Source of the DNA: Parvibaculum sp.
GTDB taxonomy: Bacteria; Pseudomonadota; Alphaproteobacteria; Parvibaculales; Parvibaculaceae
Length of the DNA: 64,000 nt
NCBI RefSeq assembly: GCF_030694575.1
Contig: NZ_JAUYUS010000058.1
Location: forward strand, 1-64,000
Direction: 5' to 3'
Below the pieces are notes generated by a model. The model was not told the DNA's origin. It saw nothing but the letters and a program-made list of their open reading frames with translations, and did no database searches. This document shows positions 45,113 to 53,448 of the stretch, in pieces; positions within the stretch are counted from its first letter, which is position 1, and every line of letters starts with the position of its first letter. Position numbers and translations under genes: made by a program.

Positions 45113-46015
45113 TTAAAGACCTACCATCCGCCGGATCTCCACCGGTGTATGTCCGGCGGAACGGAGTTCCCTCAGGCCCATGTCCTTCGCGCTTTTGGAC
45201 AGGCGCCGCCCCGTTTCGTCGCGGATGAGACCGTGATGGCGATAGCGGGGCTCGGGCAGGCCAAGCAGCACCTGCAGGATGCGGTGAATGTAGGTTGCCG
45301 GAAACAGGTCCTGGCCGCGCGTCACGAGCGTCACGCCCTGCAACGCATCGTCCACCGTGACCGCCAGATGATAGCTCGTCGGCACATCCTTGCGGGCGAC
45401 GATGACGTCGCCGAAGAGTTCGGGCTTCACCTCCAGCGTGCCGTTGTCTCCGCCCGGACTGATGCCTTCCTCGTGAAAGGTCACGGGCGCACCCGTCATC
45501 GTTTCCGCGATGCGAAGCGCCTTCTCCGTGTCGAGCCGCCAGGCATAGCTGCGGCCTTCCCACATCAGATGGTTGCGGCGCTCGCGCGAAATTTCCTTGT
45601 AGATGCCCGGATAGACCGGCGCGCCGTCCGGGTCCACCGGCCAGTTCCGGAGGGGAATGCCGGAGGCGGCGATGGCGTCGTTGATTTCCTTTCTCGTCGC
45701 GAAGCAGGGATAGACGACATCGAGTTGCTGCAGGCGCCTCAGCGCCTTTTCGTAATCGTCGAAATGTTCCGACTGACGGCGTACCGGCCGTTCCCATTCG
45801 ATGCCGAGCCAGGCGAGGTCGTCGTAAATGCCTTGCTCGTATTCCGGGCGGCAGCGGCCGGTATCGATGTCCTCGATGCGAAGCAGGAAGCGTCCGCCGA
45901 GCGTCTTCGCCAGATCGAAGGCGAAAAGCGCGGAATAGGCATGACCGAGATGGAGCCAGCCGTTGGGGCTCGGCGCAAAGCGCAGAACCTCGGGCCCGCC
46001 TGTCTTCTCCTGCAT
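45113..46015 (-). CDS. gluQ: Glutamyl-Q tRNA(Asp) synthetase
   Basis: Loads glutamate onto queuosine at tRNA-Asp position 34. The 300-residue GluRS-like catalytic core has APSPNGWLHLGHA (HIGH motif) and RRLSKSAKD (KMSKS-type), but no anticodon-binding domain. The usual zinc cysteine cluster is not seen beyond a single Cys in YPCFATRKE. Start 46015 (MQEKTGG) chosen because upstream residues show no homology. Divergent from the esterase. Confidence 0.87.
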   Translation of the reverse strand: MQEKTGGPEVLRFAPSPNGWLHLGHAYSALFAFDLAKTLGGRFLLRIEDIDTGRCRPEYEQGIYDDLAWLGIEWERPVRRQSEHFDDYEKALRRLQQLDVVYPCFATRKEINDAIAASGIPLRNWPVDPDGAPVYPGIYKEISRERRNHLMWEGRSYAWRLDTEKALRIAETMTGAPVTFHEEGISPGGDNGTLEVKPELFGDVIVARKDVPTSYHLAVTVDDALQGVTLVTRGQDLFPATYIHRILQVLLGLPEPRYRHHGLIRDETGRRLSKSAKDMGLRELRSAGHTPVEIRRMVGL

Positions 46016-46097
46016 TGAAACCCCGGCTTCGAGAGGCTTAGTGTGGGCCGCATTGATAGCCCGCATGGGCGCGTGGCGGAAGAGGAGGCGTGGAACG

Positions 46098-46772
46098 ATG
46101 ACGTTGAGCGGACCGGGCGTGGCGGCGGCAAGCGGCCGGACGAAGCAGCTTGTCATCCTCTGTCACGGCTATGGCTCGGATGGCGACGACCTCATTTCGC
46201 TCGCGCCCTATTGGCAGCGGCTGATGCCCGACGCCGCCTTCGTCGCACCCAACGCGCCCGCGCGCTGCGACGGCAATCCGATGGGCTACCAATGGTTTCC
46301 GATCTCGCGGCTCGATCCGTCGGAGATCGAGCGCGGGGTCGATGCGGCCGCGCCGCTGCTCGACCGGTTCATCGACGATCAGTTGAAGCTGCGCGGGCTC
46401 GACGGGTCGCAACTCGCTCTTGTTGGGTTCAGCCAGGGCACCATGATGGCGCTTCATGTGGGGTTGCGGCGGGAGATCGCGCCGGTCGGCATCCTCGGTT
46501 ATTCGGGCGCCCTTGCCGCTCCCGAGCGTCTCGCCGCCGACCTCAGGTGCCGTCCGCCGGTCCTGATGGTCCATGGCGATATCGACGACATGCTGCCGGT
46601 TTCGCGCATGCATCAGGCGGTTCAGGCGCTGGGAGAGGCGGGGCTTTCGGTGCAATGGCATGTGTCGCGGGGCCTCGGACACAGCATCGACCAGACAGGG
46701 CTCGACCTCGGCGGGCGTTTCCTTGCCGACGCCTTTGCCGGCAGGCTGGCCGGCGCGGCTGTAACGGGTTGA
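46098..46772 (+). CDS. Phospholipase/carboxylesterase (alpha/beta hydrolase)
   Basis: A 224-residue hydrolase of the YpfH/acyl-protein thioesterase type. LCHGYGSDGDDL forms the oxyanion region, VGFSQGTMMAL has the nucleophile Ser (GFSQG), MVHGDIDDMLP the Asp and GLGHSID the His. The substrate is not clear. ATG 46098 follows GGAACG and removes an unrelated extension. Divergent from gluQ. Confidence 0.85.
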   Translation: MTLSGPGVAAASGRTKQLVILCHGYGSDGDDLISLAPYWQRLMPDAAFVAPNAPARCDGNPMGYQWFPISRLDPSEIERGVDAAAPLLDRFIDDQLKLRGLDGSQLALVGFSQGTMMALHVGLRREIAPVGILGYSGALAAPERLAADLRCRPPVLMVHGDIDDMLPVSRMHQAVQALGEAGLSVQWHVSRGLGHSIDQTGLDLGGRFLADAFAGRLAGAAVTG

Positions 46773-46881
46773 GCCGGGGACCAGGAGTTGGCGGCTTCAC
46801 AAAGCCGTCGCACCAGATATAGTAAGATCAGGCAGTTGAGAGGCCGGTCGTTTTGAAGCCCTATGGCCTCAGGAGGGTGGC

Positions 46882-47442
46882 GTGCACGGAACGTTTGCCG
46901 CGCCGGATGCTTGTCCGGCTCTTGTCTTGAATGCGGATTACAGGCCGCTCAGCTACTACCCTCTGTCGCTCTGGTCATGGCAGGACGCGATCAAGGCGGT
47001 GTTTCTCGACCGCGTGAACATCGTCTCGTCCTACGAAACGCTTGTGCGCTCTCCGACCTTCGAAATGCAACTGCCGAGCGTCGTCTCCCTGAAATCCTAT
47101 GTGAAGCCGACGCGCTTTCCGGCGTTCACGCGGTTCAATCTTTTTCTCCGCGACCGCTTCACCTGCCAGTATTGCACCGCGCGGCACGAGCTTACTTTCG
47201 ATCACGTGATCCCGCGCTCGCGCGGCGGGCAGACGACGTGGGAAAACGTCGTCACGGCCTGCGCGCCCTGCAATCTCAAAAAAGGCGGCAAGATGCCGGA
47301 GCAGGCGGCGATGTTTCCGATGCAGGCGCCGTTCCGGCCGTCGGTGAGCGATCTGCACAAGAACGGCCGCGCGTTCCCGCCCAACTATCTGCATGAGAGC
47401 TGGCAGGACTATCTCTACTGGGACAGCGAGCTGGAGCCGTAA
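46882..47442 (+). CDS. HNH endonuclease family protein
   Basis: 186 residues starting with GTG, 5 bp after AGGAGGG. It contains the HNH core with zinc Cys pairs CQYC and CAPC and the FDHVIPRSRGG...WENVVTAC block. N-terminal LVLNADYRPLSYYPLSLWSW is typical of a widely conserved bacterial group thought to act in DNA repair or RNA/DNA processing; it is not clearly a mobile or phage enzyme. Confidence 0.88.
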   Translation: MHGTFAAPDACPALVLNADYRPLSYYPLSLWSWQDAIKAVFLDRVNIVSSYETLVRSPTFEMQLPSVVSLKSYVKPTRFPAFTRFNLFLRDRFTCQYCTARHELTFDHVIPRSRGGQTTWENVVTACAPCNLKKGGKMPEQAAMFPMQAPFRPSVSDLHKNGRAFPPNYLHESWQDYLYWDSELEP

Positions 47443-47448
47443 GGCCCG

Positions 47449-48030
47449 TCAGACTTTTTCGGAGACCTTGATCGCAAGCCGGCAGGCGGCCTTGATCGCG
47501 CCGGACAGCAGCGGATAGGCGGGCGCTTCCTTCGCGCCGGCTTCTATCGCCTCGTCGCGATGCTGTACTTCTTCCAGGCGGAACTTCTCGATCGTGTCGC
47601 GAAGCGGCTCCTCCTCTTCGCCCATCTGGTCGAGCCGGTTCACCTGCGACCGATAATGTTCGTCGATCACTTCTTCCACGGCGGCGGTGCAGGCATGCGC
47701 AGCCTTCTCGCCGAGCAGCGCCGTTGCTGCGCCGAGCGCAAAGCCCGCCACATGCCAGACCGGCGCGAAGGCCGTCGGCCGCACGCCGCGTTCGTTCACG
47801 ATTTCGCTGAAGCGCGCGAGATGGACTTCCTCGTCCTTCGCCATGCGCTCGAGCGCGGCGGCGATTTCCTGCTTGTGGGGCAGGTAGCGGAAGACGGCGC
47901 GCTGGCCTTCATAGATGCGCACCGCGCCATACTCGCCCGCGTGGTCGACACGGATCATTTCCTCGATGGCGGCATCGCGCGCGCGGCCGGGCTGCGCGGA
48001 GACGCGGGGCGTTTTCGGCGTGGCGGGCAT
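47449..48030 (-). CDS. coq7: COQ7-type demethoxyubiquinone hydroxylase
   Basis: Diiron monooxygenase adding the last hydroxyl of ubiquinone. The 193-residue protein has EEMIRVDHAGEYGAVRIYEGQ, KDEEVHLARF, EEVIDEHY and LEEVQHRDEA, giving the Glu/His ligands (E..ExxH twice). It overlaps the dsbB stop by 1 bp and ends 7 bp from the convergent HNH gene. A COQ4 family gene lies at 53.4 kb. Confidence 0.92.
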   Translation of the reverse strand: MPATPKTPRVSAQPGRARDAAIEEMIRVDHAGEYGAVRIYEGQRAVFRYLPHKQEIAAALERMAKDEEVHLARFSEIVNERGVRPTAFAPVWHVAGFALGAATALLGEKAAHACTAAVEEVIDEHYRSQVNRLDQMGEEEEPLRDTIEKFRLEEVQHRDEAIEAGAKEAPAYPLLSGAIKAACRLAIKVSEKV

Positions 48031-48560
48031 CAGACCTCTCCTCTGCTCTCACGGAAATAGCGCAGCAGGGGCAGGGCGGAAAGGGCGGCGAGCGCCAAAG
48101 TGATGAGCATGTTGAACCCCGCCAGCGAAATGCCGAACAGCCGCCATGCGGCATCGTCGCAGCGCGGTGCCTTCGCGCCGCCATGGAGTGCCGACTGCAA
48201 ATCCTCGAGCGAGTTGGCGACGAGGCCGCCGGCGCCGCAGGTGTCGGGTCCCGGCCACCATTTGTACTCGACGCCCACATGGTAAAACGACAGGCCCGCC
48301 CCGGCGAGATAGGCCAGCAGGCAGAGCCCGAGAAAGACCAGGACGCCGATGCCGATATTCGCCTCGCGCGACAGGATGCCCGCGATCAGCGCCGCCCCGA
48401 TGGCGAAATAATGCGGCTGGCGGCCCTGCAGGCAGAGCGAGCAGGGCACATATCCAAGCACATGCTCGAAAAAGAGCGCGCCCGCGAGGGTGGCGACGCT
48501 CACGGCGATCAGGATCCAGGGGATGGCGTTCGAGGGGATGCGTTCCGTCATGGGCGGCAT
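48030..48560 (-). CDS. dsbB: Disulfide bond formation protein B
   Basis: A 176-residue four-helix membrane protein reoxidising periplasmic DsbA with quinone. First pair C40/C43 in VPCSLCLQGRQPHY; second pair in PDTCGAGG and APRCDDAAW. Position before coq7 suggests cotranscription. Confidence 0.88.
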   Translation of the reverse strand: MPPMTERIPSNAIPWILIAVSVATLAGALFFEHVLGYVPCSLCLQGRQPHYFAIGAALIAGILSREANIGIGVLVFLGLCLLAYLAGAGLSFYHVGVEYKWWPGPDTCGAGGLVANSLEDLQSALHGGAKAPRCDDAAWRLFGISLAGFNMLITLALAALSALPLLRYFRESRGEV

Positions 48561-48669
48561 TCAAGCACGGGCCCCGCCCCTTGTCCCGTGCCTTGTCGCC
48601 GCATATCGGCCCCGCCTTCTTTTCGATTGAAGGCGCGGGCCAGCCCATTATGATGCGCCCGCGCTCAGG

Positions 48670-48755
48670 GCCCCTGTGGCGGAATGGTAGACGCGGCAGA
48701 CTCAAAATCTGTTGTTGGCAACAACGTGCTGGTTCGAGTCCGGCCAGGGGCACCA
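48670..48755 (+). tRNA. tRNA-Leu (CAA anticodon)
   Basis: Acceptor stem GCCCCTG (48670-48676) pairs with CAGGGGC (48745-48751), followed by A and CCA that are encoded. The loop CTCAAAA gives anticodon CAA; there is a long variable arm (TGTTGGCAACAAC-type) and T loop GGTTCGAGTCC. It is isolated from other tRNAs. Confidence 0.95.
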
Positions 48756-48992
48756 ATCCTTTCGATGGTTCGAGCCGTGGCTCGCCATTCGTCCGGGCCC
48801 ATCCGGATTTTTCCCCGTGCCGCTCTGACCGCATTCCACCCGGTTTGGCAGGAGACGGTCTTTTTGCTGGATAAGTTTCCGTGAATGAAACTTGTCCCCG
48901 GTTTTTGCCGGCGGGCGCGGCGGTCCGGCGGGCCGGTTTCGAGCAGGGTTTATCCCCGAAATATCATCTGTGCACGGATGGAAGTGTACTTG

Positions 48993-49020
48993 TGACAGTT
49001 CGATGACAGTTTGATGACAG
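48993..49020 (-). promoter_or_regulatory. Triple 11-bp TGACAG repeats, PHO-box-like, locus B
   Basis: TGAC at 48993, 49004 and 49015, exactly 11 bp apart. On the minus strand: CTGTCAT-N4-CTGTCAT-N4-CTGTCAC. This is a strong match to the PhoB-box pattern, oriented away from the flavoprotein operon and toward the tRNA; no gene starts in that direction. Locus A at 31315 has the same design. Confidence 0.55.
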
Positions 49021-49078
49021 TCGCGGGATAACTCGGCCAAACGTCCCCTGAATCAACCTTGCAGAAGCCGGTCATATA

Positions 49079-49100
49079 TTTAATTGACTGATTAATTAAA
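49079..49100. promoter_or_regulatory. Palindrome upstream of the flavoprotein/GS operon, probable TetR operator
   Basis: TTTAATT-N8-AATTAAA, a perfect inverted repeat 46 bp before the first start codon. A TetR gene ends the operon at 52.0 kb and may bind here for autoregulation. The region is far more AT-rich than its surroundings. Confidence 0.6.
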
Positions 49101-49145
49101 TTAGAATACGACTCCGAAACCGGCGACGGAATTCGGAGAGAAGCG

Positions 49146-49790
49146 ATGAAAGCCCTCATCCTCAATGGCAGCCCCCGGCGGAACGGCAATTCGGCCGCGC
49201 TGGCGCAGGCCGTGAAAAAGGGACTGATCGAAGCCGGCCACGAGACGAAGTTCATTTTCGCTGACGATGCCGTCGCGCGTTTCCTGAGGGACTGCCGTCA
49301 GTGCCGCAGAGCGGACGGCGAATGCGGTATCGACGATGGCTTCCGCGCGATTTTCCTCGAGGACTTTCTGCCTGCGGACGGTTTTATCGTGGCGACACCC
49401 GTCTATTGGTACGGCATGTCGGCTCAGCTCAAGGCTTTCTTCGACCGAATGTTCTGTTACGTCGCGGCGTCTCATCCGCAGTCGTCTTCGGTCGTCGAGC
49501 GGATGACGAGAAAGCGGGTCGGGCTTCTGTTGAGTTCCGAAGAGACGTTCCCGACGGTTGCGGCGGGCATCGTCCACCAGATTCAGGAATACAGCCGCTA
49601 CACGAAATCGACCTTCACCGGAACGGTTCACGGCTACGGCAATGCGCGCGGCGACGTCGGACGGGATCCGCATCGGCCACTGGCAAGCGCCGAACAATTC
49701 GGACGGGATTTTTTCACACGACACGCCACCGACTACCAGATCGATACGCCTCGGCCCGGGCGCGTCTGGGGTGAGTGCACAACAGCGTAA
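49146..49790 (+). CDS. Flavodoxin-fold NAD(P)H-dependent oxidoreductase
   Basis: A 214-residue FMN protein: ILNGSPRRNGNSAALAQAVKKG binds the phosphate of FMN, and ATPVYWYGMSAQLKAFFDRM is the usual second site. A Cys-containing CRQCRRADGEC segment between them suits iron-sulfur flavoprotein-like relatives. It heads an operon with GS-like and creatininase-like genes; the role is probably reduction of a small molecule. GGAGAGAAG precedes the start. Confidence 0.83.
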   Translation: MKALILNGSPRRNGNSAALAQAVKKGLIEAGHETKFIFADDAVARFLRDCRQCRRADGECGIDDGFRAIFLEDFLPADGFIVATPVYWYGMSAQLKAFFDRMFCYVAASHPQSSSVVERMTRKRVGLLLSSEETFPTVAAGIVHQIQEYSRYTKSTFTGTVHGYGNARGDVGRDPHRPLASAEQFGRDFFTRHATDYQIDTPRPGRVWGECTTA

Positions 49791-49812
49791 GCGGCCGACA
49801 AAGGGACTGACG

Positions 49813-51189
49813 ATGACCGACCCGCAACAAGCAACGGACCTGCAAGAACGTCTCGCCCGCGAGGGTGTCGAATACTGCTTTGCGACCTATGTCGACGTGC
49901 ACGGCATTTCGAAGACGAAATGCGTTCCCATCAGTCATCTTGCCGACATGGTGCGGGGATCGGAGCTTTTTACCGTCGGCGCGCTCGAAGGCATGGGGCT
50001 TGTCGGGCCGCATTTCGATGAATGCGCCGCCGTTCCGGATCTCGCGACGGCGACGATCCTGCCATGGGACAGGAAGTATTGTTGGTTTGCATCCGACCTC
50101 TATTTCCACGGCGCGCCCTACGAGAATTGCAGCCGCATCATTCTCAAGAAGGCGCTGGCGAAAGCCGCGGCGAAGAACCTGAAATTCAATCTCGGCATCG
50201 AGCCGGAGTTCTATGTCTACCGGCGAACGCCGGAAGGTCTCGCGCCTCTTCAGCACGAGGCTTTTCACGGTCCGACGCCCGCCTACGATCTCCACCAGAT
50301 ATCTCTCGCCGGGCCGTTTCTCGAACAGTTGACGCGCTATGTCGAAGATTTGGGCTGGGGGCTCTATTCTTTCGATCAGGAAGGCGGACACGGCCAGTTC
50401 GAAATCGATTTCGGCTATGCCGATGCACTGACGACGGCGGACCGGCTCACTTTCTTCCGCTTCATGGTGAAGAGTCTCGCCCGCGCGCATGGCGCCGTCG
50501 CGAGCTTCATGCCCAAACCCTTCAGCAACGATTTCAGGTCCGGCGCGCATCACAACATGTCGCTGATGGATACGCGGACGGGCGAACATCTGTTCGATGC
50601 CAAGGCGCGCCAGGCCGGTGAGATCGCGCGCGGCTACGGTCTCGACGCAACGGACGAGACGCTCCATTTCGCCGGCGGGTTGCTCACACATGCCGAAGCG
50701 CTTTGCGCGATAACTTGTCCAACGCACAATTCCTACAAGGGCCTGATCGCGCGCGGCGACATGCCGGATATGTCATGGGCGCCGGTGCTGCAGGCCTATG
50801 GCAGAAACAACCGCTCAGCGATGCTGCGACTGCCGATGAACCGGCCTTGCATCGAAAACCGTGCCCCGGACATGAGCGCCAATTTCTATCTCTCTTCCGC
50901 CTTGAGCCTCTATGCGGGGCTTGATGGTCTCGATCGGAAGATCGACCCCGGTCAGCCGCTCAACGACAATCTCTATCTGGAAGCGTCGCTCAGGGCGGGC
51001 CGGAATGTCCGGCGGCTGCCTCGCACCCTGCTGGAGGCGACGGAAGCATTCGAGGCGAGCGTCTTTGCGCGGGAAATGCTCGGCGACGCCTTCGTCGATA
51101 TCTTCGCCGCGCAGAAGAAGAAGGAATGGGAGGCGCAGTTCTATGCGGTCTCGCCCGCCGAACGGGATCAATACCTGACTTTTGTCTGA
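49813..51189 (+). CDS. Glutamine synthetase-like ligase (GlnT/gamma-glutamyl-amine type)
   Basis: A 458-residue GS-fold ligase joining glutamate gamma-carboxyl to ammonia or an amine with ATP. Motifs: GIEPEFYVYRR (metal Glu), GHGQFEID, GAHHNMSLMD (His ligands) and NRPCIENRAPDMSANFYLSSAL (Arg and Glu). It lacks the adenylylation Tyr region of housekeeping GS and is like GlnT or gamma-glutamylmethylamide/anilide synthetases. With a creatininase-like amidohydrolase next, a gamma-glutamyl amide intermediate is likely. Confidence 0.86.
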   Translation: MTDPQQATDLQERLAREGVEYCFATYVDVHGISKTKCVPISHLADMVRGSELFTVGALEGMGLVGPHFDECAAVPDLATATILPWDRKYCWFASDLYFHGAPYENCSRIILKKALAKAAAKNLKFNLGIEPEFYVYRRTPEGLAPLQHEAFHGPTPAYDLHQISLAGPFLEQLTRYVEDLGWGLYSFDQEGGHGQFEIDFGYADALTTADRLTFFRFMVKSLARAHGAVASFMPKPFSNDFRSGAHHNMSLMDTRTGEHLFDAKARQAGEIARGYGLDATDETLHFAGGLLTHAEALCAITCPTHNSYKGLIARGDMPDMSWAPVLQAYGRNNRSAMLRLPMNRPCIENRAPDMSANFYLSSALSLYAGLDGLDRKIDPGQPLNDNLYLEASLRAGRNVRRLPRTLLEATEAFEASVFAREMLGDAFVDIFAAQKKKEWEAQFYAVSPAERDQYLTFV

Positions 51190-51213
51190 GAGATCGAAAG
51201 AGGAGGCGCGACA

Positions 51214-51972
51214 ATGACTTCCTGGGCGCAATTGACAGGTCCCCAGTTGGGCGATCTGGTCAAAACCGAAGGACGTTCGCTTGCGGTCCTGCCGATCGGC
51301 GCTACCGAGCAGCACGGGCCTCACCTTGCAACCGGCACCGACACGCTTCTCGCCGACACGATCTGCCGGGAAGCGTGCCGGAGGCGCGGCGTGCCGATGC
51401 TGCCGGCGCTTCCCTATGGCTGTTCCTATGGCCACACCAACGCATGGCCGGGCACGCTGTCGCTCTCGCCGGAGACGCTGACGAGGGTGGTTTGCGAGCT
51501 CGCCCGCTGGGCCATCGATAATTCGGGCATCGACCGGCTTCTTTTCATCTCGGGACACGCGACGAACGGACCTTCCATCGAAAGCGCCATTCTGCAGCTT
51601 CGCTATGAATATCCCCATGCGCGGTTTGCGACGCGGGGGCTTTGGGAAATTTCCGACGAGGCTCTTCGTCTCTACACCTCCGACGCCGCCGACATTCACG
51701 CGAATGTGGCGGAGACCTCGATGGTAATGGCCATCGATCCGGACAGCGTCCAGATGGAAAGGGCGGAGGATGTAGAGGACGTCACGGTGGGATTGATATG
51801 GCGCTACGCCATGCCGGCGGTGACCCCGAACGGCGTCGTCGGGCAGCCCTCGGGCTCTTCCGCCGCCGTGGGCCGGGAAATGCTGGACCGACTCATCCAG
51901 GACCTCGAAACTATGCTGAAGCAAGCCGAGGAAGAGGCATGGCCGGCCATCCCTCGTCCCGCAATGCGATGA
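51214..51972 (+). CDS. Creatininase-family amidohydrolase
   Basis: A 252-residue metal hydrolase: GATEQHGPHLATGTDTLLAD provides Glu, His and Asp ligands, FISGHATNGP the His loop, and ADIHANVAETSM the C-terminal metal Glu. Members open or hydrolyse cyclic amides (creatininase), formamides or peptide bonds (MftE). Its substrate probably comes from the preceding ligase. Spacing of 25 bp from the ligase gene. Confidence 0.86.
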   Translation: MTSWAQLTGPQLGDLVKTEGRSLAVLPIGATEQHGPHLATGTDTLLADTICREACRRRGVPMLPALPYGCSYGHTNAWPGTLSLSPETLTRVVCELARWAIDNSGIDRLLFISGHATNGPSIESAILQLRYEYPHARFATRGLWEISDEALRLYTSDAADIHANVAETSMVMAIDPDSVQMERAEDVEDVTVGLIWRYAMPAVTPNGVVGQPSGSSAAVGREMLDRLIQDLETMLKQAEEEAWPAIPRPAMR

Positions 51973-52005
51973 TGCGCCTCGCCGTCCAACGAGAAGAAAC
52001 GGGTC

Positions 52006-52653
52006 ATGAAGAAGCCTGGTCGGAAGTCCGATATCGCGACAGCAGCCGGGAGTGGAAAAGCCCGCAAGGCAGGTAGGCCGCCTGTGGAAAGCCCGAACGA
52101 AGAACGCCGCGATTCGATTGCGGCGGCCGCTCTCAAATTGTTCTCGGAGTCGGGGTTCGCCGCTGTATCGAACAAGGAGCTCGGCGAAGCGGCGGGCATC
52201 AATCCCGCGCTGATCTATTATTATTTCGAGGACAAGGACGATCTCTTCCAGTTCGTGGTGCGCAAGGCGCTGGCGGACGCGCTTTCCGCCTATGAAGAGA
52301 TAAGGCGCGAGCGCGGCGGCATCGACAGTCTGGATGCCTGGCTTTCGAGCAATCTTCTTCTGTTCGGCGAGATCACGCGCTTTCTGAAAATCATATTGGA
52401 CTATGCGCATTCAGGCCGGCGTTCGCCCAGGACGGATGAAGCGATCGCCCGCTTCTACGACACGGAAGTCCAGTTGCTCGCGAGCGCCCTTCGGCAGGAA
52501 GGCAATATCGCCGTGCCGGAGGCTGCCGAGCTTGCAAGTCTGGTGTCTGTCTTTCTCGACGGCCTGATGGTCGCGCGCGTGATCAGGCCGGAACTCGATT
52601 CCGAACGGCTCGTGGCGGCGATGCGCCGTCTGCTTGGGCGGAAGGGAAAATAA
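52006..52653 (+). CDS. TetR-family regulator of the flavoprotein/GS operon
   Basis: A 215-residue TetR protein; the HTH is AALKLFSESGFAAVSNKELGEAAGINPALIYYYFEDKDDLF. It closes the operon 34 bp after the creatininase gene, and the palindrome at 49079 is its probable operator. N-terminal basic tail (KARKAGRPP). Ligand unknown. Confidence 0.88.
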   Translation: MKKPGRKSDIATAAGSGKARKAGRPPVESPNEERRDSIAAAALKLFSESGFAAVSNKELGEAAGINPALIYYYFEDKDDLFQFVVRKALADALSAYEEIRRERGGIDSLDAWLSSNLLLFGEITRFLKIILDYAHSGRRSPRTDEAIARFYDTEVQLLASALRQEGNIAVPEAAELASLVSVFLDGLMVARVIRPELDSERLVAAMRRLLGRKGK

Positions 52654-52660
52654 GGCCGCC

Positions 52661-53341
52661 TTACCTGTCGCCGTCCCAATGGTCGTTCAGCAGCTTGGCG
52701 AACCAGGCGCGAAAGCGCTTTATGCCATCCTGATCCAGGCCGGCGCCTTCCGCGAGTTGCCTGCCGACGATCGCTTCTCCAAAAGCGGCATTCGCCGTCA
52801 GCATCGCCATGAACAATGTGTCTTCCTTGTCCGGTGCGGGCTTGCCTTTCATCTCGGCATATTCCTCGCGCCGCGCCTGAAGTGCCGCGACGATCTCCCC
52901 CATGATGTTGTGGGCATCCGAGCTTTCCGAAGCGCGACCGGTAAGCAGCAGCCAGGACAGGAGCCGGGCCGTGCCGCGATCGCTCAGGGCTCTGAAGACA
53001 TGGTCGATGTGGTCGGCGGCGTCCGTGCTGACATGCCCGCCGCCGAGCGCCGTCAGCATCGTGTCTCGAAGCTGTTTGTTGGCCCGCGCGATCAATGCAC
53101 GGACCAGCCCTTCGCGGCTTTCGAAATGATGGAGAATCGCCGGATGCGAGATGCCGACATCGCGAGCGATATCCTGCAGGCGGAGCCCCTCCGGGCCCTG
53201 CTTTGCCAGTCGCTCCTCGGCGGCATCCAGGATCAGACGGCGCGCTTCCTCTGCCGTGCGCCGGACCCTTTTAGGCGCCTTTTCCGCCGTTTTTTCAGGC
53301 AGAGCGGCTTTTGCGGCAGGACTTTTCGCAACGCTGGACAC
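52661..53341 (-). CDS. TetR-family regulator next to coq4
   Basis: A 226-residue regulator with HTH ERLAKQGPEGLRLQDIARDVGISHPAILHHFESREGLVRAL. It diverges from the COQ4 family gene; a palindrome overlapping its putative promoter lies between. It ends 8 bp from the convergent TetR gene. The ligand is unknown. Confidence 0.88.
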   Translation of the reverse strand: MSSVAKSPAAKAALPEKTAEKAPKRVRRTAEEARRLILDAAEERLAKQGPEGLRLQDIARDVGISHPAILHHFESREGLVRALIARANKQLRDTMLTALGGGHVSTDAADHIDHVFRALSDRGTARLLSWLLLTGRASESSDAHNIMGEIVAALQARREEYAEMKGKPAPDKEDTLFMAMLTANAAFGEAIVGRQLAEGAGLDQDGIKRFRAWFAKLLNDHWDGDR

Positions 53342-53367
53342 ACAAGGCTCCTTTTCAGGTCCGATTT

Positions 53368-53399
53368 ATATTGACAACAATGTCAGTATATCTTATTTC
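53368..53399. promoter_or_regulatory. coq4/TetR intergenic promoter and operator
   Basis: Palindrome TGACA-N4-TGTCA (53372-53385) with flanking ATA/TAT. It overlaps a -35 TTGACA (53371-53376) with TATTTC 17 bp downstream for coq4, so a bound repressor would block it. Likely site of the adjacent TetR protein. Confidence 0.65.
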
Positions 53400-53448
53400 T
53401 TGCTCAAGGCTGATGGCGTAGAACCATTATAGCAACGGGATACTCTCA

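Larger units (their letters stand above)
48756..49145. other. Intergenic region between tRNA-Leu and the flavoprotein operon
   Basis: 390 bp without a convincing gene. It contains the triple TGACAG repeats (48993-49020), an AT-rich palindrome at 49079-49100, and a TTGTCCCCGGTTTTTGCCGG block at 48892-48911 resembling one at 31152-31171. Open frames here run through the tRNA and repeats and look spurious. Confidence 0.6.

Noticed and set aside
48702-49040. Minus-strand open frame of 112 codons
   Set aside because: It runs through the tRNA-Leu gene and the TGACAG repeats, so the translation is not a gene.
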